Program-made: the position numbers and the translations under genes
Assembly: GCA_900312665.1 (NCBI GenBank)
Contig: ONZQ02000004.1
Location: 2,324,693-2,388,692 of the forward strand
DNA: 64,000 nt
Direction: 5' to 3'
Source of the DNA: Cephalotrichum gorgonifer
Lineage: Eukaryota; Ascomycota; Sordariomycetes; Microascales; Microascaceae
Notes under the pieces: model-generated
Databases searched by the model: none
The model's input: the letters and a program-made list of their open reading frames with translations, nothing else
What the model was told of the DNA's origin: nothing
In this document: positions 1 to 10,622 of the stretch, one piece after another
Layout of the letters: each line of letters starts with the position of its first letter
How positions within the stretch are numbered: the first letter of the stretch is position 1

Positions 1-42
1 GAGACCGACCCCCGCTGACAATTTATCCTCGTCGGACCACAG

Positions 43-1656
43 CATGCGTTCTCGGTTCCAGCGTAATATGTGTCGACCTGCTTATCCGCCGCTTCCCCGG
101 CAAGCAGAACTTTAGCATCAACGAGAACGGCCCCTTCCTCGCGGGATCTCTGAGCCTCAGCTTTGGAGTCATGGTAGGTCTTTTCACCCCTCCCCCCCGG
201 CCCGTGCTCCGGGAGAAACAGTTGCTAACCTGCTGCAACCTGGACACAGCTCTTCTCATCTCTGTACAGCATGCTGCCCACCTCGAAACAGTACTTCGTT
301 GACACCGGGTACTCAGACCAGGCCGCAGGGGTGCTTATGGTCGTATGGCTCGCGTTCGGCTTCATAGGGATACAGATCGTCTCGAGACTACTACACAAAG
401 TTATACCCTCCCGCATCGTCGACTGCGATCACCACCACAACCACAAAGACCAACACGACGTTGAGTCTCACACGCATTCCCATTCGCACTCGCACAGCCC
501 GCACCGAGGTCACTCAGCACACACGCTTCCCAGAAACCGTCTGGCGGGGATACCATCTACGGTACACGAGGCCTCGAACGAAAGTGAGGCCGCTGCTTCC
601 GAATATACGCCACTGCTGGTGCATGAGCATGACGAGCGCCTACTTACAGCACACGGACACGAAAATGGACACGAAAACGGGCACCCACCCGATGTTGAAA
701 TCAGTCTCCCGCGGAGGAGGACCGTTCCCGAGGACGACGCCACTTTGAGACGACCGCCGATGGTACAAGTACAGGAGCGAGTACTGTCGTTCGTGAAGGA
801 CTTGAAAAGCGATTGCGATGAGACGGGCCCGTGCTATGGCTACTCGGACCCCTGTGGCCAGGAGTGCTTCAAGCACACCAATGGCCGCGCGTCAAGCGCT
901 GCGAGACGTGTGAGCCTGCTGCGGACCCCGACGGGGACGCTCTACCCGGGCCACCACCGCGTAAGCTTCACGCGCGGGCGGGGCGCCGAACATCCGCCCC
1001 ATGACTCGTCGCTCGTGGCTCCGGGACACCGGCCGCTGTCAGCGGGATCACACGAGGGTGAGATTGGGGGCGAGACCGAGAGCGGGGATGAGTACGCAGA
1101 CGAGTGCTGCGTCTCCATAACGTCCTCGGAAGAGGACCTCGAGGCCCAGCATCACCACCACGTGCCCACCAACGCGTTCCTCTCTATAGGCCTCCAGACG
1201 TCCATCGCCATCGCGCTGCACAAGTTCCCCGAGGGCTTCATCACCTACGCCACGAACCACGCGAACCCGACGCTGGGATTCAACGTCTTCATGGCGCTCT
1301 TCGTGCACAACATCTCCGAGGGCTTCACTATCGCCCTGCCACTGTACATGGCGCTCGGGAGCCGCGTGAAGGCCATGCTCTGGGCCTCGCTTCTCGGCGG
1401 GCTGAGCCAGCCGCTCGGGGCGGGCGTCGCGGCGCTGTGGTTCCGGCTCGCGAGGGATCACCAAGGAGGCTTCTCGCCGAACAACGTCGTTTACGCCGGC
1501 CTGTTCGCCGTCACGGCGGGCATCATGGTCAGCGTCGCGCTGCAGCTGTTCGTGGAGGGTCTAAGTCTGGGACATGACCGGAACCTCTCGATCTTCTGTG
1601 CGTTTGTGGGTATGCTGGTCTTGGGGCTTAGCAATGCGCTTGTGGGGGAGCATTAA
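43..1656 (+). CDS. ZIP-family zinc transporter, Zrt3-like (5' end outside window)
   Basis: Exons 43-173 and 250-1656; the intron 174-249 has a gtaggt donor, a gctaac branch site and an acag acceptor. Bases 1-42 look like the end of an earlier intron (ctgac branch, acag acceptor), so the N-terminus lies upstream. Exon 1 encodes a first membrane helix region; across the splice the frame reads GVM-LFSSLYSMLP, as in yeast Zrt3-type proteins. A long His-rich cytosolic-type loop (HTHSHSHSHS, HGHENGHENGH, HHHH) separates the N- and C-terminal membrane blocks. The C-terminal half carries two ZIP metal-site signatures, HKFPEG and HNISEG, in adjacent helices. Family knowledge: Zrt3-like proteins export zinc from the vacuole to the cytosol. 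Zinc as substrate and vacuolar location are inferred from family resemblance. Confidence 0.88.
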
Positions 1657-3247
1657 AGGTTGAGGGGGGTTCGAAGTTAACGGGAGGCATGGATAGGACT
1701 CACCGTATGAGGAAACGATTAACAGATAGGGTGGACAGGGTAGCTTATGAGGAGGAAACAAGACTTGGAATCACGTCTCATGTTTACGAATTGGCGAGTG
1801 TTTGGGCTAAAGTTTGGAAGGGCCTTTTGAATGATTGCAACCAGCGCTTGGGGATTCTTGCTTTTGGGCTATTTTGTCGTTCGATCATTTGGAGTTAAGG
1901 GGGGCCTCGAGGGCTCAGGGGCTCAAGGGTATACATCTATATAAATATACATCTTGGTGGTGAGGTAGAAAATCACTGGGTTCGAGGAATGTCTGAAATA
2001 AGGTTGTGATGCAGGATCGTACGGACTTGGCGGGCCAACGCTGCAAGTAGACCCTAGGCTCACAAACGGCTGGGACTTTCGAGACTGCACGGGTCGGGAC
2101 TTCTCTTTCTGTTTCGATATTACCGATGGTGATGAGTCTCATTATTATTAGTTCTCTGTGTCCGAATGTGACCAACGGTTGGCGATGCCATAAGATGGAA
2201 CGAGGCCATGATCTCCTCTGAGGCTAAGGTCAGGAAAGGTCAAACAAGAGCATTAAAGCATTGTAGAGTAATGAAGTATCAGAGGAGGAAAGAGCAAAGA
2301 AGGAGAGAAGAGAGGAGGAAGCAACAAAAGTCCAACGCCAGACGCCCCTATATTAAATTAAACCTTTTCAAGGAAAAGCCCTATTTTGAAATCTGGATAT
2401 CTTCCTCCCTAATGTTTTTGAACCACTTCACCCGCCCTTTCCCACCTTAAACCGTTGAACCGATAAAACAGATAAGCAAAGAAGAAACAAGATACCCGCC
2501 CGAACCAAAAACCAAAAAGCAGAGAGTTAAGCCTTTTTTTTTTCCCCCACCGATGCTGCATGCGATCGTTGTTGTTCCACCTTTCCCGCTGCTATGCTTA
2601 CCCCCAACTTTTTTCTTTCTTCGTTTCCGCCAAACGCCGTTAAAATCCCACAGTAGATTTCCCACCCATATAGACCGGCCTCTTTGGCCTTTGTTTTGCC
2701 TCCTTCCTTCCTTGCCCGTCCCAAACACTGGGCATCAATCACGCAACGCCATCCTCGTCCCGTGTCTGAATGCCTCGTAGCTTATGCTTTAGAAGAGAAA
2801 GGGGGAGGAAAACACTAACTCCCCGCGGGTCCCCCCTAATCGTCGCTTTCGTATGGCACCAGCCGTTCATTATACCGAGGTTCCGTTCCCCAGGCGCCCG
2901 AAAACATCCAACGGGTCCAGCCCCTTTCCCATGCAACCTCCCGGAGCCGCGAGACCTTGGCGTCGCACCACAAACGGGGCCCCGTCAACAGCAACACGCC
3001 GGTTCGCACCGGCCGAGCGCAAGAATAAAACAAAAAAAAAGTGGCGAATCTTTCCCCGCCGTTATCGTACAACGAAAGGAGCCCGGCGTGTCGGAGGTGT
3101 ATATATATCCGTCGCTTCATGGGTCCCCCGTGAATCAAACATTTAGTACTGTATAACCAAACAGCCGCCCGAGTTCCAAGTCTCGGTTTTTTTGAAGTCC
3201 ATGTCGTTAGATGCGTCTCCGCGTCCAATCCAGGCGGTATGAGCGTT
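1657..3247. other. Intergenic region between convergent genes
   Basis: This 1.6-kb stretch lies between the 3' ends of the zinc transporter and the bZIP gene. Only short, unrelated reading frames occur, with purine-rich and pyrimidine-rich tracts around 2260-2330 and 2520-2720. I see no gene, RNA or repeat that I can support. Confidence 0.6.
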
Positions 3248-4668
3248 TCATCTCATGTTGCTCTGGTCAAACGCGAACTGAGCCGGGAACGCCATGCTCG
3301 CGCTCAGCCCGAAGGGGTCCCACTCCAGGTTCGAGGAGTCCAGGAGCTGCGTCATGGTTCCGTACTGGGCGGGCCCCGACGTCTGAATCGCCTGGGGAGA
3401 GGCCATCGGGCGTCCCGTTCCCGGGGTCGCGGGTGACATCATGGATTGGGCGCCGGAATAGGGGGCGGGGTACGGGCCGGGTCCGCTCGAGGCGTCGATC
3501 TCGGGCTCGTCCATCATCTCACCCTGCGCATCATATTCCTGCTCTGTTTGGAATGTGTTAGTATATGGGCCGCATACCGGAGAGATGCCGTGGTGAAGCT
3601 TACCCAGCTGTTCCATGTGGTTCTGGAACGATGGAGTCGGATAGAAGCCAGCCGTGGACGTTGGGGTCGTAACAGGCTGGGCGTTGGGGGCTTGCGGCGG
3701 GTTTCGCGCCGCCGCTCGTACCGTCGCCGAGTGAGGTACCGTCGAGCCGGCCCGCGACGTAGCAGGAGACGCGGGGACGGAGTTCAGCGGATGCTGCTTT
3801 GGCGCTGCGGGGGTCCCCGACGTGCGGAGTGATACCGAGTCAGACACTGGAGGCGAGAGGGCTGGCTGGCTCCCAAACGTGGGCCCCGAGCTGGTGGGTG
3901 AGTTCGCGTGCGATGGCGGCGTGGGCCGGCTCTTGGGCGACATGATGCCCGTCGTCTGGGTCGGGGTGTTCATCTGGCTCACGCCTGGCTCAAGCTTCGG
4001 GGCGATGCTCGAGATGGACCGCCGCGACTGATGGTGGCGGTTCATGATGGCCCGCTGTATCGGAGGGGGCTGCACCAGGGGCTGAGGCATGTGAGTCGGG
4101 CCCAGGTTTGGACTGGCAGTCTTGGCACATAGCTCAGCTTGAACATCAATACCTGGGAGAACATGTTAGTCAACCTCGGCTCGGTGGGGGGTCGGAGCGG
4201 GGGCCGGGGGAACGAACCTTTCTCAAGAAGTATGCGTTCCAGCAATGAGTTCTTGTAACGGAGCATCAGGCACTCGTCGGCGGCGTTCCGGTGGGCCGTT
4301 TGCAGGTTGTGGAGGTTCTGTTCGTGAATCTGGATGGTTTCCTCGAGCTGTTTGATGTACTCGGTACGTCGCTCTCGGAACGCGGCCTGTGCCTGGCGGT
4401 TTCGCTGCTTCCTTTCCTCGGAAGTGGCGTAGATCTGTACAGAGCAGCCATGTTAGCGACGGGAGGCATTCCTACGACGTGGGCTTGGTCCACCACTAGT
4501 GAGTGCACTTACCGGCTTTCGGCCTCCTTTCCGCTTAGGCTGTTGGGGTCCCTGAGGGACATTGTTCGAAGGGGCGGCCATCTGTTCGACCTCGGGGCTG
4601 GAGCCCATGGACTCTTCGCTGTCCTCCTTGGGAGCGAGGTTCTGATCGATGGACATCTTATCTTCCAT
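3248..4668 (-). CDS. bZIP transcription factor (Yap/Pap1-type basic region)
   Basis: Four exons on the minus strand: 4668-4513, 4434-4218, 4152-3604 and 3543-3248, giving 405 residues. Introns have gtaagt/gttcgt/gtaagc donors and visible branch sites (gctaac, actaac). Exon 1 ends in a KRKGGRKP basic patch; exon 2 continues with the bZIP basic region NRQAQAAFRERR, which has the NxxAQxxFR signature of fungal Yap/Pap1 factors, followed by a coiled coil through to LLERILLEK. The remaining 300 residues are Pro/Ser/Gln-rich and disordered-looking, as expected of an activation domain. The last intron (60 nt) is in frame and stop-free, so retention would add 20 residues. The basic region and leucine zipper resemble the fungal LziP-type factors; targets cannot be read from sequence. 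Confidence 0.88.
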
Positions 4669-7600
4669 ACCTCTCTGCGGTCAGGGGGGCGGTGGAGACG
4701 GGCCTAGGGAGGAGCCCGATGGAGGAGGGGGGCGAGAGGGGAAGGGCGGGATTTGTCGCTTCCCGAAAGATGCTTGGCGGGTGGGCCGTGGCAGGCTACA
4801 GAGCGAGACAGAGGCCAATGCTGCCTCCCGTTCGGGGTATTTGGAAGCCAGGATGTGGGTTGGTGCCTGTCGCTTTGGCAGAACAGTGGAGAGAGAGAGG
4901 TGGTGGTGGTGTTGGTAGTAGTGCTAGGTTGCCAATAAATTGGAGTGTGTGATAGGGCAACTCGGGGGCCGTTTTGCTGGGCGTCGGGTGTGTGTCACCT
5001 CCAGAATCTCGAGAGGAGGGAGGGAAAGGGGAGAGAGAGAGCTCCGCCGGTCCCGGTCAGCTGACGAATCGAATTTTTTTTAGAAGGCGACGATGACGAC
5101 GCCGAGAGGAGAAAAAAAAACAACGACGACGACAACAACCAAGAAGACTGGTGAGAAAACAATTTGCGGCTCTTTTCGAGTACAGAGTAAAGATGATGGA
5201 CGTGTGTGATGTCAGTCGTTGGTGTTGTTCGGTTGGGTTGCGAGGTTCTGGCGTCGGTGCGCTCGACTTGCGGGCGCAAGATATGGGGTAGACAGGGGAA
5301 AATATGCCGGATTAGGGGTCCAGGAGGGGGGGTCCAGCGGGCTCGGATTCAGATTGGGGGGGCGTGGTGATGGCCCAGCGCGTTTGTGGCGCCTAATTGG
5401 AATCAGTACAAACAAAAGGGGTACATCAATTGCCGTTATCGAAATTCCGGTAATCTGGTAACCCGCAAGTAATGGGAAAGTATCCTTGACCGTAATACTC
5501 GGCGAAAAACTGTGGGGGAGCGACGAGGACGAAGGGTAATTGAGACACTGTTGCGGGCGCAATTGTCACTGCGCAGGATGATATTTTGCTTTGGGGGAGC
5601 GGGCGGAGGCCACGGAGAGGGGGGGAGAGAGGGCGAGTGCTTTTATGTAATAAAAAGTCGACAGAGGCCCTAACCCCTGGTCAAGTGGTCCGTGATGGAC
5701 TGGGCGAGTCCAGGATGGGGTCTAGCGCATGCGATGCAGCCAATGCACGGGTAGGGAGTACTCCGAGGAGTTCCTCCCCCAGCAGGGAATTCTCGTACTC
5801 GCACAGGTATGGAGTACTTGTCGTGCCCACACGCTGGGGTGGGGGGTGGACAGGCGGGTGGGTGCAATGTGCGTGGTGGGCAGGTAGGTGGTGGCTTTCT
5901 TGGCGAATGGGCTAACAGGACTACGAGTACGGAGTACGAGTTCGAATATGGGCAATACTTGGTTGTGTCTAACTCCAATAGTGCGTGCCCCTCAACGGAG
6001 TCTGAGGAGAGAACGACGTATTAGCTATTCCAGCAAGGCGTTTAGCCTTCCATTATTTGGCTGGGCATCATCACGATGGTCCCACATTTTCTTTCCTTGA
6101 TTCCTTGCTAGATTTCACTCATTCCTTCATTCTCATATTCTCACCGACTACATGTATTCATTTGCCTGCTCTACTCGGAACACTCATACCTGCACTTACG
6201 ACGTGTCGCATAAGGTGTGATGATCCATCCCCCAACCAGAGCCCCGCTCGCTCAGTCGTAACTGCCCCGCTTCTCGCTTTTCGGGGCGTCGAGTCGTTCC
6301 TGCCTGGTGTTTCTTGCCTGGTATGCGAGTACGGAGAGCGGGTAATACGAGTCCAAGTACTAAAGTACTCCATATTTTGTACTTGGATTAGCCTGGACGA
6401 CCGAACGCCCCGTCCTCACATACAAGTAACATATCCCTCAACTCCGCTCCACTCCTTCCCCTCCCAGCTAGGAAAAGCTTTTTCCCGCCCTGGTCTGGTT
6501 GCTCCCTCCGTCCCCCCATCCATGCCTTTGCACCTGCTGTTCCATACTTGTCACAATTCTCCTCCCGCAGGTGATTCACTATTATGGGTGCAGGTCAAAG
6601 CCATACATTTGCACCAAAAAAAATTCGTTCACTAAGGGAGATCTTTCGAACGGGATTGACTGGAGAGCATCTCTGACCTCGACTGAAGACGATGCGCTCC
6701 TTCCGCAGGGACCAAAGTAATATTAATGACTTTATTAGACTTCTGGGAAATAAGTGGGAGTGGGTCTCCAAGTACACACCAGTCATCAAATGGACACCTC
6801 TCAAGTCTCACGCAGGACAAGGTCCAGGGCGTCGGTATTAGGAAAAAGGGGGGTGAGCAAAATTTTGCTTCCCCCCAGTACAAGAACGGCCGGCCCACGC
6901 TTGTTCCTACACCAAGAAGTCCTAGAATCGTCCTACATTGACAGGGAAGCGCCACTCACCTCGGGCGATATGATTACTACTGCGAGTCCGGATACGTCTT
7001 GATGCATTATTATTCTGGGTGATGCATCGATATACATTTACAAGCAGGCTCTTATTACAACTATTTCAACAGGGCTCGCTGTCCGCCCCATCTTTAGCAA
7101 GTATGTTGGCTGATCATCATCAGGCCGCATGATACCCTCTCCTCGTCCGCCTCCAGCCAGTCAGCCATCGCTGGCTCGGTGGGACGGACTGGTGGCGTTC
7201 CCGAGGAACTGCCATCATGTGCCCTTTGCGCCAACGGATGTACGGCGAGCCTCCCCCCTGGTGTCGAATCCTGGCCTCCTGAGGGGTTTCTCAGTCCGCA
7301 TTGGCCCAGCCAAGGGGGGGCTCTGCTATCTGCATCCTGAGCGGCTGAAGACAATCCAGCCAGCAGCAGGGACGGGAGACGGGCGGGAGATCCCTCGCGA
7401 ATCTCCCTTGTGCGGGCGGCGAACTCCGAGGAGCTGGAAAACTGCCCCCCATTTTGTTTCCATCCTCGCCCGGCCGCATAATAAGCTTTTCTTTGATGCC
7501 GCGGAACGGGCGCTGGAGCTGTGAACAGGGGTATAGTGCGGGCGCAAAGTATGGGGAAAAAAAACGTTGACACGTTCCTCCTGTCAAAACAGGCCGCCTC

Positions 7601-10600
7601 ACCCTCGTACAAGTGTCACCGGGTCCCCGCAAGCTTTCCCCGGCGAACTACCAATACCATACGTACTCCATTGTGGTTTAAACCTCCCTGAGGCGCCTCT
7701 TGCGACTGCAAGTCATCGGATGCACGAGTAGCGCGAGCCTAGTCAGTCACTACCACCAAGTTATCCGTGGCGACCGGCGGTGGGATTCCGCTTCTGGAGA
7801 CCAGGCGGGGCTGCCAAACAAAGCTGCCTGGCCGAATGAACTGGGTATACCATTATTAGAACCCTTCTTATGGTTGCACCACCTAACATCGGGTGATGCA
7901 TTCCGAGCGTTGCAGGCGAGCCAAGTCAAGCGAGCGCACCGACAAAATCCCTATATTTGGGGATGCCTAGTTATCTTGACGCCCTGGTCTTGGCTCAGGT
8001 GGACATCATTTTCCTCGTTCGGCCTTACAATAATTCATTTGGAACAGACGAGTACGATCACAGTAATTTACAAGTATGCGCGCAGCCCAAGTTGGAAAAG
8101 AGGGTGGTGAGGCGACGCGACCTGCACCACGCCACCAAAGCTCCATCGACAAGCTCCATCGACAAGCGTTGCCAGGGCCCTTGCCGACGGATTTTAAATT
8201 TGGGCAAACGACAGTCCGCGCCCAGTGAGGTCGCAGCGTAGCAGATCGCCTCCAGTGCAGGACGTCTCGGATGGTACGAAAGAGCGAGGTACCCTGCCAT
8301 TCACATCCACTCCCCCCATCCTATCCGCAGCATTCGCGGCCCACACCACACCCACGTACCCCTGCTTGCAGGGATAATTATGGGGGTCACATGAGCATAA
8401 GTTGGGGGGCGAGTGGCCCTCTCATTTGATCTCGAGCGCATCCGAAGTCGGGGAGGCGCGGAATCCCTCACTCTACAAGTACTCCATACCATCCTCCTCT
8501 TCTCCACGGCGAGGCGGCCGGCCCTGGGCGGTTTTGTGCCAGGGTGCGTTTCGGCTCTCTCCGAGGAGTTGCTCTCTCACTCACTTGAGACTCGCTGTTG
8601 CGTTGCTGTGATAACTATTCACCTAGAAACCACCTTGCGGCCGCATTACAGTTTCTAGGCTGGGATTCCGCGGAGGAGTGGATCAAAAGAGGTGGGTGTG
8701 ACTGAGACCTCAGCATTCGGGACAAGCTAGCCATTGAACGAGATTGCGCGGTGCTCGCGTGCCGACGGTAGCGACACGGACCCCTCAGTCGTCGAACCAC
8801 ATTGAAAAACCCGGCGTGTGGATGGGCCGGCTCGGAGAAATTAACTCGTACTTGTGCTTCTCCTACTCGTGCCTAGTGCCCCCACGAGAGGAGCTGGGGA
8901 GATGAAGTGTGGGATGAAACGCCCCCCCTTCACAGAATGCTGAGGAGCGAATGGAATGGTGCTGGGGACATGATAATTGCCTCGCCTACGTGTCAACCCA
9001 CCCTCTCCAGGCACTCCCTCCTGCGAGTACTGGGGATCGCCCAGTTTGAGCATTTCGCTCCAACAGAAAGCAGATCGGAAGAGGGCCAAGACTGAATGTC
9101 CAAGCCACACCTCTCTGATCCAGCCGGGATTACTCCGAACGAACGGAGTACAATTTTTTCTCTCCCAAGTACATACGATGAGAGGGGGTCTCTTATTGTC
9201 ACGGCCATTTCCAGCCGCCCATAGAAACATAAGCATCGCTGCCCCTTCTGGAAACCTTCTAGCGCTCCACCGATGCGACATGTCACCTCGAGTAGCACCC
9301 GTTATCGGCGACAGGTCCAATGTGACTGTGTTAAAGGACGGGGAAACCGGGCGGGAATATGCAATGCATGGCCAAGGTGGCGAGAATAAAAGGGTTTTTC
9401 TACTCTGATGCCGTCATCAAACCAGAAAAGAAGGATTTTCACCCCTTGCTCTCCGAGGGCTGAAAATATAAAATTCCGCTCGGACAAACCAAGGGGGAAA
9501 AAAAAATTATTTGTATTGAGTGAACTGCGGCGGAACAGAGCTGAGAGGGATCTTGGCCTTGGCGAAGAGGGCCAAGATGTAGGTGGGCGGCGTGTGTTAT
9601 TTCGCTCAATTTGACAAAAAGAGAAGAAGGAAAGAGTCACCGGCGCCAAGCCCGGCTTACAAGCAGATCCTCCGGCTAGTGTCCCGAACAGACATGCTGA
9701 CGAATTAGTGCGAAAACTTAATGAGTAGCAACATGAGTGAGCTTAGCTTAGACGCGTCCTTCTTTCGAACTCAACTCATTGGGATCTACGGAGCATCTGG
9801 CTGCGCCTCGACAAGGTACGAGTTAACTACTCCTCAACCGGTCTAGTGGATAATATAGATTTCACCTCCTCTCGAGACGCCTCCACGGAAGTCTACCCAG
9901 CTAGAAGGATTTACGAGCCCTTGAATGGCTCTCGAAGACTTGGTGGGGACGGGGTGTCGGGCTAGTCTAACGACATCTCTGTCCCTCAAAGAGCTGCGGT
10001 TCAATCTGTGGACGAGGAGAAAAGGACGAGAGGAGGTACCGAAAAGCAGGCTTGGAAGAAGAAAACTCAAGAGAGCTCATATTGCACCGACATACCATAA
10101 CCCATCCGCCCCTGTAGACCTGAACTAACTCCATAACCCTTCGAAAAAGAAGAATAACAAGAACGAGGAGAACTGAAAAAAGAGCAAAAAAAGGACGAAA
10201 ACGCCATTCCCATGAAAGCCCAGAAACCCTTTCCCGTCCCAATATTCCCCGCGATACTCCTATAGAAACCAAATATTCGTACAAAAAATGCGGTTCGAGA
10301 AACGGCGGAAAGCAGCACCGCGCGCCCTCCTCTCCCATTCTCCAGAACATATATCAATCTGCAGCCAAGTCTTCCCTGGCAATGTTGGCCTCTCTCACCC
10401 CTAATGAGGTGGCTTCGACGGCCTGTTTCTTTCTGCTTCTCCTCGTGATGGAAACATCCATCACGACCAAATCCTTCGGGCGTGAGATCTCAGTCGGTGT
10501 TTGTAGAGCGTACTCAACCATGCGAGCAAGTCGATTAGACGGGTTCACCTTGCTTCGTACTCCAGAGTCGTCGCCGCCCTCACGTCTCCTCACCCAATGC

Positions 10601-10622
10601 ACTGTCCACCGTAGACGCCCTT
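4669..10622. other. Six-kilobase gene-poor region
   Basis: No reading frame here joins into a convincing protein, even allowing introns. The open frames (up to about 190 codons) have arbitrary composition and no recognisable motif. The first few hundred bases are probably promoter and 5' leader of the bZIP gene. The rest contains several copies of short motifs related to TACGGAGTA and GTACTCC (around 5748, 5817, 5930, 6328, 6365, 8477 and 9148), a hairpin at 6352-6387, and a 13-bp tandem duplication near 8138-8163. Confidence 0.55.
6352..6387. repeat. Inverted repeat with 9-bp perfect arms
   Basis: TCCAAGTAC at 6352-6360 is matched by its exact reverse complement GTACTTGGA at 6379-6387. The 18-base spacer begins inside a smaller stem, GTACT-AA-AGTAC (6357-6368), so two alternative foldbacks overlap. 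It sits in the gene-poor region and its function is unknown. Confidence 0.75.

Noticed and set aside
7094..7612. A 172-codon minus-strand frame in the gene-poor region
   Set aside because: Its composition is arbitrary, it overlaps equally long frames on the other strand, and no splice partners or motifs were found.
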